Part shown: in pieces, positions 14,053-21,872 of the stretch
Position numbering within the stretch: position 1 is the first letter of the stretch
Layout: every line of letters starts with the position of its first letter
Assembly (NCBI RefSeq): GCF_051958935.1
Contig: NZ_JBQCFP010000199.1
Span: 1-23,078 of the forward strand
Direction: 5' to 3'
Length of the DNA stretch: 23,078 bases
DNA from: Dokdonella_A sp051958935
Lineage (GTDB): Bacteria > Pseudomonadota > Gammaproteobacteria > Xanthomonadales > Rhodanobacteraceae
The notes under the pieces: generated by a model
What the model saw: only the letters and a program-made list of their open reading frames with translations
What the model was told of the DNA's origin: nothing
The model's database searches: none
Program-made: the position numbers and the translations under genes

Positions 14053-14856
14053 ATGACCGAGCCCGCCGACCGCAACGATTCCGAAGCGCGACGGCTGACC
14101 CTGCTCAGCTGCAACATCCTCGCCGGCGGCAGCGTCAAGCGCTACCGCGACTACGTCACGCACAGCTGGAAGCACGTGCTGCCGCATGGCAAGCGCGCCA
14201 ATCTCGACGGCCTCGCGCGCGTGATCGGCGAATTCGATCTCGTCGGCCTGCAGGAAGCCGATGCCGGGAGCCTCAGGTCGGGCTTCCTCAACCAGACGCA
14301 GTACCTCGCCGAAGCCGCGCGTTTCCCGTACTGGACGCACCAGCCGAACCGGCGCGTGTCGCGCCTGGCGACGTCGAGCAACGGCCTGCTCGCGCGCCTG
14401 CATCCGGACGAAGTGCTCGACTACCCGCTGCCCGGACGCATTCCCGGTCGCGGCGCGCTGTGGGTGCGCTTCGGTCGCGGCGACGCTTCGCTCGTCGTCG
14501 TCATCGCGCATCTCTCGCTCGGTCCGGCCGCGCGCGCGCGCCAGCTCGCGTTCCTCGCGGAAATCATCGGCCAGCATCCGCATGCGGTGCTCATGGGCGA
14601 CCTCAACACACCCGCACAAGGCAAGGAGCTCGACCTGCTCTACGCGCGCACGTCGCTGGTGCGCCCCGATCACGCGCCGGCGACGTTCCCGAGCTGGCGG
14701 CCGACGCGCGCGATCGACCACATCCTCGTCTCGCGCGGCATCGAGGTGGAGAAGCGCTGGGCGCTGCCGCACCCGGTGTCGGACCACCTGCCGATCGCCG
14801 CGAGCATCATCATGCCCGCGTTCGCGACGACGGCGCCTTCCGCCGACGCATCCTGA
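14053..14856 (+). CDS. Endonuclease/exonuclease/phosphatase family protein
   Basis: A 267-aa metal-dependent hydrolase of the DNase I / AP-endonuclease-like fold. Visible signatures are LLSCNILAGG, the metal-ligand glutamate in LVGLQEAD, AHLSLGPAARARQL, MGDLNTP, and the catalytic end block RAIDHILVS with VSDHLPIAA. No signal peptide or membrane segment is seen, so it is probably cytosolic. The substrate is open: the family covers nucleases, phospholipases and sugar or inositol phosphatases. It sits after the dsbA run as in related genomes, but it seems to have its own promoter and a leaderless start. The C-terminal 15 residues are Ala/Ser-rich. It is convergent with the TonB receptor. Confidence 0.92.
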   Translation: MTEPADRNDSEARRLTLLSCNILAGGSVKRYRDYVTHSWKHVLPHGKRANLDGLARVIGEFDLVGLQEADAGSLRSGFLNQTQYLAEAARFPYWTHQPNRRVSRLATSSNGLLARLHPDEVLDYPLPGRIPGRGALWVRFGRGDASLVVVIAHLSLGPAARARQLAFLAEIIGQHPHAVLMGDLNTPAQGKELDLLYARTSLVRPDHAPATFPSWRPTRAIDHILVSRGIEVEKRWALPHPVSDHLPIAASIIMPAFATTAPSADAS

Positions 14857-14935
14857 CTCGTCCCGCGGCCGGAATCCTGCGTACGCACCTTCCCCGCGGC
14901 CGGGTGCCGGTCGTCGCCGACCACCCTCGGCGCCC

Positions 14936-14966
14936 GGAAAGAAGAAGGGCCGCACGAGGCGGCCCC
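14936..14966 (-). terminator. Terminator of the TonB-receptor gene
   Basis: A perfect 7-bp stem, GGGCCGC and GCGGCCC (14947-14965), has a 5-nt loop ACGAG. In the minus-strand direction the hairpin is followed by TTCTTCTTT, a reasonable T-rich tract. It lies 28 nt after the receptor stop. On the plus strand it is followed by a pyrimidine-rich run, so it may also stop transcripts from the convergent EEP gene. Confidence 0.6.
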
Positions 14967-14992
14967 TCTCCTTCCCCATCAAGCGGAGCTGA

Positions 14993-17884
14993 TCAGAACT
15001 TCACGCTCGCTTCGACGTAGGTGAAGCGCCCCGGCAGATCGTAGGTCGACGCGTCGTAGCCGTTGAGCGAGCACGAGATGCAGACCGGCGGATCCTTGTC
15101 GAAGATGTTGTTGATGCCGCCCGAGATGCTCATGTCGAAGCGGGTCGGCAGCTTCCAGCTCACGCGCAGGTCGTGGTACGTGACTGCACCGAGACGGTTG
15201 AGGCCGGACGGACCGCTGCTGTCGACGATCGGGCCCGCGTCGGGGCTGCGGCAGGTCGGGAAATCGCGATAGCCGTTGTCGGAGCCGCCGCACGATTCGG
15301 TCAGGTGCGAGATGTAGCGCATCGTCCAGCTCGCGCTCCAATCGGCGAGGCCCCAATTGAGGCTGAGCGTCGAACGGTACTTCGGGATGCCGCTGTCGGC
15401 GACTTCGACGCCGACGCCGCGCGGCTCGGCCGCGCCGGTATCCGAAGCGACCGCGCTGTAGTCCTTCGTGTAGGTCAGCTGCCAGTTGGCGCCGACGTGT
15501 CCCCACGACCATTCCGGACCGACCCAGTTCACGCCGAGGTCGTAGCCACGCGTGTCGATGCGGCCGAGGTTGCGCAGCGTGTTGTTGAAGCCGTCGATCG
15601 AACCGTTCGCGGCGCGCGTGATGCCGGTGCAGAACAGCGGGTCGAGCGTCGCGACGCAGCGGTCGAGCTGGGTCTTCGCGTCGGGCGCGAGGATCGCGTC
15701 GTCGACGTGCAGCTTGTAGTAGGTCAGTTCGAAATCGACGCGCTGCGACCAGCCGGTGTTCTCCGCCCAGGACGGGCTGTAGACCGCGCCGAGCGTAAGG
15801 CTGGTCGAGGTCTCCGGCTTCAGGTCCTGGTTGCCGCCCGTGATGATCGAGATCTGCGGGTTGTTCTGCGTGAAGCCCGGCGGCACGCCGAGCGCTTCGC
15901 AGTTCGGCGTGACGTTGCCGCCGCAGGGATCGATGAGCTGCGCGTCGAAGCGCGAGAACGTGCCGAACAGTTCGCCGATGGACGGCGCACGGAAGCCTTC
16001 GGCCCACGTGCCGCGCAGGGTCAGGTCGTCGACGAGCTGCCAACGCAGGCCGAACTTGTTGTTGGTCGTGTTGCCGAAGTTCGAATAGTCGGACCAGCGC
16101 GACGCGACCGACAGGTCCAGATGCTTGGCGAACGCCATGTCGGCGAGCAGCGGCGCATTGAGCTCGAGGTAGAACTCGTCGACCGAATAGCCGCCTTGGG
16201 TCGGACCGGACGGCACGCCGTTCGAATCACCCGCGACGACGACCGCGTCGGGCGTGTAGGAACCGTCGAGCTTGCGGTGCTCGTAGCCGGCGGCGACGTC
16301 GAGCGAACCCGCGGGCAGCTGGAACAGGTTGCCCGAGATGTTCGCGGTCCAGACTTCGAGATCCTGCGTGCTGTGGTCGTTCTCGACGAACTGGATGTAG
16401 TTGAGCATTTCCGGCGTGATCGTGCCGGGGCCGCCGAACAGGTTGAGCGGCACGCACGGCGCGGTGCACTGGTCGACCGGGCCCAGCGCGTTCATGATGT
16501 GGCGGATGTTGTACGTGCCGTTGACGGTCTGGCGCGCGTCGTTCGAGCTGTTGACGTAGTTCACGTCCCAGAAGAACTGGTGGTCGGAGAAGCTGAAGTC
16601 GCCGTTGAACCCGGCGGTGTAGTACTTCGTGTCCACCTTCTGCTTGAAGACGCGGGGGCCGCCCTCGACCGGGCGACGGCCGAGCCCGAAGTCGGGGCTG
16701 CTGGCGTCGAGGCTGAAGCCGAACGGGTTGTACGGGTTGGTCGCGTCGACGCCGACGTTGTAGCAGAGGTCGCGCGCGGCGCAGAACTGCTTGCCGAGGA
16801 AGATCGGCTCGGGCGCGGCCTGGTTGGTCGAATCACGCGTGTTGTACAGGCCCTTCAGCGTGAAGTTGACGTGGTCGGTGATGTGGTACGTGCCCTGCGC
16901 GAAGATGCCGGTGCGCTCCTGCGGGGTGAGCAGCAGGTTGTACGGCGCGAAGTTGAAGCGGTCGGCGGTACCGAAATGGTGGAAGCCGTCCGGGAACGAC
17001 TGCATCGGCGACACGCCGTTGGCGGTGATGTTGCAGAAGCCGTCGGCGCACAGGCCGCCGAAATCCTCGCCGTTCGGCGTGTCGAACAGGTAGCGCGTGA
17101 ACGGCGTCGCCGAGCTGCCGCCGGCGAGGCCCGCGCCCGGCACCGGGAAGCGCGATTGGGCCCAGTCGTCCGAACTGATGCCGTTCTGCTTGAAGCGGCT
17201 GATGTCCATGAAGAAGTCGAACTTGTCGGTGCTGCCACCGAGCGAGATGTTGCCCGACCAGGTCTTGCCGTCGCCGGTCGAGTAGTCGCCGCCGTAGACG
17301 TGGAAGCCGAGGCCGTCCTGCTTCTTCTTCGTGATGATGTTGATCACGCCCGCGATCGCATCCGAGCCGTACAGCGACGACGCGCCGTCCTTGAGGATCT
17401 CGATGCGGTCGACCACGCTCGCCGGGATCGTATTGAGATCGACCGCGGCGGATACGCCCGAGGCCGACGATTCATTCACCCAGCGCAGGCCGTCGACGAG
17501 GATCAGCGTGCGCTTCGCGCCGAGGTTGCGCAGCGAGATCGTGGTCGAACCCGAACCGACGCCGCCGCCGTCCGGCGGGAAACCGAAGTTGCCGGCCGAG
17601 TTGAACTTGGTGTTGAGCGACGAGCCGCTGACCGAGAGGCGCTGGATCACGTCGCCGATGGAGCCGAGGCCGGTCGCTTCGATGTCCTTCGAGGTGATCG
17701 TGAGCACCGGCGTCTGGCCTTCGACCTCGGCCTTCTTGATGCGCGAGCCGGTGACTTCGATCGCCTGCAGCTTCTGGATGTCCTCGCCGGTCCTGTCCTG
17801 CGCCAGCGCGGGCGCGACGTAGAGCGCGGAAAGGATGGCGCCCGTGAGGGCGTGGATCGCAACTCTGGCCAGACGTGAACGCAT
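14993..17884 (-). CDS. TonB-dependent outer-membrane receptor
   Basis: A 963-aa outer-membrane beta-barrel transporter powered by TonB-ExbBD. The signal peptide is cut after A-L-A (residue 28). A TonB-box-like stretch IQKLQAIEVTGSRI and a plug domain follow (VIQRLSVSG, ISLRNLGAKRTLILVDG, VDRIEILKDGASSLYGSDA, GVINIITKK), then a long barrel ending ...EASVKF with the terminal Phe used by the BAM machinery. Late-barrel hallmarks are TWAEGFRAPSIGELF, NQDLKPETS and INNIFDKDPP. Loops contain several close cysteine pairs (CADGFC, CAARDLC, CTAPC, CISC), likely exported disulfides. The ATG at 17884 has GGAG 6 nt upstream; an in-frame TTG at 17896 is less likely. No regulator, siderophore or glycan-use genes adjoin, so the ligand is unknown. 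Confidence 0.94.
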   Translation of the reverse strand: MRSRLARVAIHALTGAILSALYVAPALAQDRTGEDIQKLQAIEVTGSRIKKAEVEGQTPVLTITSKDIEATGLGSIGDVIQRLSVSGSSLNTKFNSAGNFGFPPDGGGVGSGSTTISLRNLGAKRTLILVDGLRWVNESSASGVSAAVDLNTIPASVVDRIEILKDGASSLYGSDAIAGVINIITKKKQDGLGFHVYGGDYSTGDGKTWSGNISLGGSTDKFDFFMDISRFKQNGISSDDWAQSRFPVPGAGLAGGSSATPFTRYLFDTPNGEDFGGLCADGFCNITANGVSPMQSFPDGFHHFGTADRFNFAPYNLLLTPQERTGIFAQGTYHITDHVNFTLKGLYNTRDSTNQAAPEPIFLGKQFCAARDLCYNVGVDATNPYNPFGFSLDASSPDFGLGRRPVEGGPRVFKQKVDTKYYTAGFNGDFSFSDHQFFWDVNYVNSSNDARQTVNGTYNIRHIMNALGPVDQCTAPCVPLNLFGGPGTITPEMLNYIQFVENDHSTQDLEVWTANISGNLFQLPAGSLDVAAGYEHRKLDGSYTPDAVVVAGDSNGVPSGPTQGGYSVDEFYLELNAPLLADMAFAKHLDLSVASRWSDYSNFGNTTNNKFGLRWQLVDDLTLRGTWAEGFRAPSIGELFGTFSRFDAQLIDPCGGNVTPNCEALGVPPGFTQNNPQISIITGGNQDLKPETSTSLTLGAVYSPSWAENTGWSQRVDFELTYYKLHVDDAILAPDAKTQLDRCVATLDPLFCTGITRAANGSIDGFNNTLRNLGRIDTRGYDLGVNWVGPEWSWGHVGANWQLTYTKDYSAVASDTGAAEPRGVGVEVADSGIPKYRSTLSLNWGLADWSASWTMRYISHLTESCGGSDNGYRDFPTCRSPDAGPIVDSSGPSGLNRLGAVTYHDLRVSWKLPTRFDMSISGGINNIFDKDPPVCISCSLNGYDASTYDLPGRFTYVEASVKF

Positions 17885-18074
17885 GAAAGTCTCCAAGGGT
17901 GGTCACGGGATGGTTCGATGGAGGCACACGCGCGGTGGTCTTCCCTCCCCCGGGCGCAAGCGTCAAGAAAATGTAAAACAAATGTTTCGGGTTTGCTATG
18001 GCGTGTCGCAGCGACGGCCGATTCGATCGTCCAGCGCTGCGCGATGCGGCGTCGCACCACGCTACACTCGCCGC
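17885..18074. promoter_or_regulatory. Divergent regulatory region, TonB receptor / slt
   Basis: The 190-bp gap contains an unusually AT-rich patch (about 17963-17991) in otherwise GC-rich DNA. Within it AAATGT occurs twice (17969-17974, 17980-17985) with starts 11 bp apart, about one helical turn. CGTCAA (17961-17966) reads TTGACG on the minus strand and could be a -35 for the receptor, but no good -10 follows. The slt -10 (TACACT) lies at 18063-18068. Confidence 0.45.
18063..18068 (+). promoter_or_regulatory. Candidate -10 of slt with leaderless spacing
   Basis: TACACT is followed by six bases (CGCCGC) and then an in-frame ATG at 18075, the same geometry as at 14041-14053. No convincing -35 is present. 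An ATG at 18099 is the alternative start if a 24-nt leader is used. Confidence 0.4.
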
Positions 18075-20216
18075 ATGCGCCGAATCCGAGACGTTCCGAT
18101 GCGTTCGACCCCTGTTCTCCGGCGATCGCGGCGCGCCTGCACCGCGTTGGTCGCGCTCGCCGCCATCGCTGTGGCCCTGCCGCTCGCGGCGGCCGACCGC
18201 ACGAGCCAGCGCGCACAGTTCCGCGCCGCGCTCGCGGCCGCGAAGAAGCCGCCCGAAGGTGCCTGGCGCAAGCTCGCCGCCGGGCTCGACGTCGACCATT
18301 ACCCGCTCTACCCGTACATCGAACTCGCGGCGCTGCGGCCGCGGATCGGCAAGCTCGAGCGCGCCGAGGTCGAGCGTTTCCTGGAACGCTGGCGCGGCAC
18401 GCTGCCCGCACAGGACCTGCGCGAGGCATGGCTGCGCGAACTCGCGCGCCGTGGCGACTGGAAGGCGTATCGCGCGACGTATTCGCCGAGCGACGACCGC
18501 GACCTGCAGTGCAACGCCTTGCTCGCGCGCATCGCCGCCGACGAGAAGCTCGACTACGGGAAGGACATGCAGCCGGTCTGGCAGGGCGAACGCGCCCTGC
18601 CGGCGAGCTGCAATGCGGTCCTGCGCGGCCTGCGTGCGCAAGGCCTCGTCCCGGATGCCGAAGTGTGGGAACACCTCGAGCGCGCCGCCGATGCGGGCCA
18701 GGCGGACGCCGCCGACGACGCCGCGGCGCTCCTCGACGGCAGCGAACGCATCACCGCCGACCGCATCGTCGCCGCCCTCCGCGAGCCTGCGGCGACCATT
18801 GCGAAGGCGAAGGACTGGGCCGACGAGGCGCGCACGCGCGACGCCGTCTCGTATGCGCTCGTACGCTACGCACGGCGCAACAGCGATGCCGCGGAAACCG
18901 CGTGGGCCGACATCGGCGCGCGTTTCAAATGGAGCGATGGGCAGAAGAACCGCATCCTCAACGCGATCGCGCTGTATCGTGCGACGAGTTACTCGCCCGA
19001 TGCCCTCGCGCGCCTCAAGGCGCTGCCCGCGGCGGCGGACGACGATGCCACGCGCGAATGGCGCGTGCGCATCGCGCTCGCCGGCGGCGACTGGGCCGAA
19101 ACACTGGCCGCGCTCGATCGCCTGTCCGACACGCAGAAGGCCGACGCGCGCTGGCGCTACCTGCGGGCGCGCATGCTCGGCAAGCTCGGCCGCGACGCCG
19201 AAGCGGCGGCGCTCTACGCCGACGTGGCGCGCGAAGCGAACTTCCACGGCTTCCTCGCCGCCGACTGGAGCGCACGGCCTTATTCGATCTGCCCGCTCAC
19301 GCTCGCGGCCGATGCGAAAACGGAAGCGGCGCTGGCGCAGCAACCCGACCTCGAGCGCGCGTTCGAATTCCGCGAACTCGGCATGCTGCCGGAGGCGCGG
19401 CGCGAGTGGAAATTCGCGCTCGGCAAGCTCGATGCAAGCGAGCGCCGACTTGCCGCCGACCATGCCTACCGCAGGGGCTGGTACGACCGCGCGGTGTTCG
19501 CGTTCTCGGCGGATCCGGAAACGCAACGGTTGTACGAGCAGCGCTTCCCGCTCGGCCTCGCGGCGCTGGTCAAGCGCGAAGCCGCGGCGGCGGGCATCGA
19601 TCCGTCGTGGGCGTACGGCATCCTGCGCGCCGAGAGCGCATGGATGACCGATGCGCATTCGCATGCGGACGCCTACGGCCTCATGCAGTTGCTGCCCGGT
19701 GTCGCGAAAAAACTCGCCAAGGCCGAGAAGCTTCCCTATTCCGGCGCACAGGATCTGTTCGACCCGACCCTCAACGTGCAGCTCGGCACGCGCTTCCTCG
19801 GCCGCATGGCCGATGCATACGACGGCAGCCCCTGGCTCGCGAGCGCGGCCTACAACGCGGGGCAGGCGCCGGTGGGACGCTGGCTCGACGCGCGCGGTTC
19901 GCTCGACCCGGACTTCTTCGTCGAGACGATCCCGTACAAGGAAACGCGCGAGTACGTCGCGCGCGTGCTCGCCTTCAGCGTGATCTACGACTGGCGCATG
20001 AACGGCGACGCGCTCGCGCTGTCGGCGCGCATGCCCAAGGTCGGCCAACCCTATCGCACACCCGACGCGTCGACGCCGCGGAAGGAGGTCGTCTGCGCAG
20101 CCACCGCGGTGCAGAAACCACCCGCCGACGCACCCGCGAGCGACGCCCCGTCGCCCGAGGCAGGTGGCGGCGAGCCCGCCGCTCCGCAACCGTCGTCGCC
20201 GTCTGCGTCACGCTAG
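18075..20216 (+). CDS. slt: Soluble lytic murein transglycosylase (Slt70 type)
   Basis: A 713-aa periplasmic enzyme that cleaves MurNAc-GlcNAc bonds in peptidoglycan with 1,6-anhydro formation. A signal peptide (hydrophobic core TALVALAAIAVALPLAAA) is followed by a long Ala-rich alpha-superhelical region (about 40-490), a linker domain, and the C-terminal SLT domain. The SLT domain shows the catalytic glutamate in LRAESAW (Glu520 counting from 18075), AYGLMQLLPG, DPTLNVQLGTRFL, SAAYNAG and the IPYKETREYV motif. A low-complexity Pro/Ala/Ser tail of about 50 residues ends the protein. The start is 18075 (leaderless spacing) or 18099; both leave a working signal peptide. It is divergent from the TonB receptor. 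Confidence 0.93.
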   Translation: MRRIRDVPMRSTPVLRRSRRACTALVALAAIAVALPLAAADRTSQRAQFRAALAAAKKPPEGAWRKLAAGLDVDHYPLYPYIELAALRPRIGKLERAEVERFLERWRGTLPAQDLREAWLRELARRGDWKAYRATYSPSDDRDLQCNALLARIAADEKLDYGKDMQPVWQGERALPASCNAVLRGLRAQGLVPDAEVWEHLERAADAGQADAADDAAALLDGSERITADRIVAALREPAATIAKAKDWADEARTRDAVSYALVRYARRNSDAAETAWADIGARFKWSDGQKNRILNAIALYRATSYSPDALARLKALPAAADDDATREWRVRIALAGGDWAETLAALDRLSDTQKADARWRYLRARMLGKLGRDAEAAALYADVAREANFHGFLAADWSARPYSICPLTLAADAKTEAALAQQPDLERAFEFRELGMLPEARREWKFALGKLDASERRLAADHAYRRGWYDRAVFAFSADPETQRLYEQRFPLGLAALVKREAAAAGIDPSWAYGILRAESAWMTDAHSHADAYGLMQLLPGVAKKLAKAEKLPYSGAQDLFDPTLNVQLGTRFLGRMADAYDGSPWLASAAYNAGQAPVGRWLDARGSLDPDFFVETIPYKETREYVARVLAFSVIYDWRMNGDALALSARMPKVGQPYRTPDASTPRKEVVCAATAVQKPPADAPASDAPSPEAGGGEPAAPQPSSPSASR

Positions 20217-20321
20217 GAGGCGGGTAACCGGAAAAGCGAAGGCTTGCGACGCGAAGCACACCGCGAATTTGCAAGCGCGGGCGAAAGACGTTAAACCGAC
20301 GGTTCCCTGCAGGAGTCCGCG

Positions 20322-21248
20322 ATGAGACCGCACAAGATCGTCGTGCTCGGCGGCACCGGCTTCGTCGGCCGCCATCTGGTGCCGCGGCTGCAGCGCGATG
20401 GCCATGCGATCCGCGTGCTCACGCGCAACCGCGACCTGCATCGCGAACTGGGCGTGCTGCCGCGCGTGAGCCTCGCCAATGCGGACGTGCACGATCGCGG
20501 CGTGCTCGCGCGCGAATTCGCCGGCGCGGATGCGGTGATCAACCTCGTCGGCATCCTCAACGAACGCGGCCACGACGGCGCCGGCTTCCGCAAGGCGCAC
20601 GTCGAGCTCACGCGCACGGTCATCGACGCCTGCATCGGCAACGGCGTGCCGCGCCTCCTGCAGATGAGCGCGTTGCGCGCGGGCGAGGGCACGAGCCATT
20701 ACCTCGCGACGCGCGCGCAGGCCGAGGCGCTCGTGCAGTCCTCGCCGCTCGCATGGACGGTCTTCCGGCCCTCGGTGATCTTCGGCGAGGGCGACGGCCT
20801 GTTCTTCCGCTTCGCGTCGTTGCTGCGCATCGCGCCGGTGCTGCCGCTCGCACGGTCGCGCGCGCGCTTCCAGCCGGTCTACGTCGGCGACGTCGCCGAG
20901 GCATTCGCGCGCGCGCTCGTGCACCCGCACACGCATGGGCACACCTACGAGCTCGGCGGCCCGCGCGTGATCGAACTCGGCGAACTCGTGCGCGGGACCG
21001 CGCGCATGACCGGCCGGCGGCGCCTCGTGCTGTCGCTGCCCGATGCACTCGGCCGCGTGCAGGCGCTGGTCGGCGAATGGTTGCCCGGCAAGCCGATCTC
21101 GCGCGACAACTTCCGCTCGCTGCAACTCGATTCGGTCGTACGCGACGACGGCCTTTCCTCGCTCGGCATCATCGCCACGCCGATGGAAGCGGTCATGCCA
21201 CGCCTGCTCGAAGCGCACGGCGGACGCGATCGCGACCGACGCGGTTGA
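20322..21248 (+). CDS. NDUFA9-like NAD(P)-binding SDR-family protein
   Basis: A 308-aa atypical short-chain dehydrogenase/NAD-dependent epimerase-like protein of the 'complex I NDUFA9 subunit family'. The Rossmann nucleotide-binding loop VLGGTGFVG is near the N-terminus. It is followed by VLTRNRD, DAVINLVGILNE, the LLQMSAL strand, Y-L-A-T-R (the Y-x-x-x-[K/R] position, with Arg in place of Lys), FRPSVIFGEGD and YVGDVAEA. The absence of the usual catalytic Lys suggests a binding or structural role or altered chemistry; in bacteria the family's substrate is undefined. AGGAG lies 6 nt before the ATG. A gap of 105 nt separates it from slt, with a weak TTGCAA (20269) and TTAAAC promoter candidate. 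A palindromic repeat begins 8 nt after its stop. Confidence 0.9.
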   Translation: MRPHKIVVLGGTGFVGRHLVPRLQRDGHAIRVLTRNRDLHRELGVLPRVSLANADVHDRGVLAREFAGADAVINLVGILNERGHDGAGFRKAHVELTRTVIDACIGNGVPRLLQMSALRAGEGTSHYLATRAQAEALVQSSPLAWTVFRPSVIFGEGDGLFFRFASLLRIAPVLPLARSRARFQPVYVGDVAEAFARALVHPHTHGHTYELGGPRVIELGELVRGTARMTGRRRLVLSLPDALGRVQALVGEWLPGKPISRDNFRSLQLDSVVRDDGLSSLGIIATPMEAVMPRLLEAHGGRDRDRRG

Positions 21249-21255
21249 TTCGAGC

Positions 21256-21345
21256 GTAGGGCGGTACGCGCAACGCGCGTGCCGCCGCACGGGGACGACG
21301 ACGATGGTTGTCCACGAACTCCGCGACCGGCGGGACTCGCCCTAC
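21256..21345. repeat. GTAGGGCGG-bounded palindromic repeat, copy B
   Basis: A 90-bp relative of the element at 5050-5126. The left end GTAGGGCGG is identical, and the right end is CGCCCTAC (8-bp inverted match), preceded by the shared 12-mer GGCGGGACTCGC (21329-21340). The left half folds into a 12-bp stem (21260-21271 with 21275-21286; one G-U wobble, loop AAC). It again lies between convergent genes, and its right end supplies the TAG stop (21342-21344) of the minus-strand haemoglobin gene. A REP-like element serving as bidirectional terminator is likely. Confidence 0.7.
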
Positions 21346-21812
21346 TGGCCGACGATCTGCTTGCGCATCGGGCCGAACAGCGCGAGCAGCTGCTGCTGCA
21401 GATCCTTCGGCACCGCCGCCTTGTCGAACGCGCGCACGAGATCGGCGACGAAGCGATCGAAATCCTCGTCGGTGAGGTTGAGGCCGCCGTGCGCCTCTTC
21501 CATGCTGCGGCCGGTGTATTCGCACGGCCCGCCGGTCGCCGCGCAGAACTGCTCGACCAGCAGCCGGCGCAGGTCCGGCATGTCGGTATTGGCGAAGAAC
21601 AGGTTGATGTGCGGGTCGTTGTGGATCTCCACCAGCGCGGCGTCGACGACCTTCTCGATACCGGCCTGCGCGCCGAGCGCGCGATAGAGCGCATCGCCGC
21701 GCGCGGCCGCAGGCGCCGCCGGCGCCTGCGGCGGCGCCGGCTTGCTCGCGGTGTTCGCGCAGGCCGCGATGGCGAGCAGCATGCAGACGAGGGCGACGTG
21801 ACGTGCGTGCAT
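21342..21812 (-). CDS. Group 1 truncated haemoglobin with lipoprotein signal
   Basis: A 156-aa protein with an N-terminal lipoprotein signal (LLAIAAC; Cys at about residue 18), a Pro/Ala linker, then a TrHbN-type 2-on-2 globin domain: LGAQAGIEKVVD, FFANTDMPDLRRLLVEQF, ATGGPCEYTGRSMEEAHGGLNLTDEDFDRFV. The His in EAHGGL is the proximal F8 haem ligand. Aligned by eye with mycobacterial TrHbN, the B10 Tyr is replaced by Leu (VDAALVE) and E11 Gln by Leu, giving a non-polar distal pocket. Two cysteines flank the ATGG turn. Attachment to a membrane facing the periplasm is inferred. GGAG lies 6 nt before ATG. It is divergent from cca and its stop codon lies in repeat copy B. Confidence 0.92.
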   Translation of the reverse strand: MHARHVALVCMLLAIAACANTASKPAPPQAPAAPAAARGDALYRALGAQAGIEKVVDAALVEIHNDPHINLFFANTDMPDLRRLLVEQFCAATGGPCEYTGRSMEEAHGGLNLTDEDFDRFVADLVRAFDKAAVPKDLQQQLLALFGPMRKQIVGQ

Positions 21813-21836
21813 GCGGCTCTCCCCGGGATTCGCTGG

Positions 21837-21842
21837 CACAAT
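21837..21842 (+). promoter_or_regulatory. Candidate -10 element of cca
   Basis: CACAAT within GGCACAATGCC matches TATAAT at four of six positions and lies in the 60-bp divergent gap, 30 nt before the cca ATG. No clear -35 hexamer is present. Confidence 0.28.
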
Positions 21843-21872
21843 GCCAGCCGGTTTCCACGGGCAAGTCAAGCG

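Noticed and set aside
14862..14903. Direct repeat CCCGCGGCCGG (14862-14872 and 14893-14903)
   Set aside because: An 11-bp GC-only repeat in GC-rich intergenic DNA is expected by chance, and no element boundary or flanking duplication is seen.
15173..17878. Plus-strand open frame of about 900 codons opposite the TonB receptor
   Set aside because: It is rich in Arg, Val, Glu and Asp with no domain, and mirrors the receptor's third-position GC bias.
17472..20189. Minus-strand open frame of about 900 codons opposite slt
   Set aside because: Low-complexity Arg/Ala text that crosses the slt gene and the promoter region; no start signal or domain.
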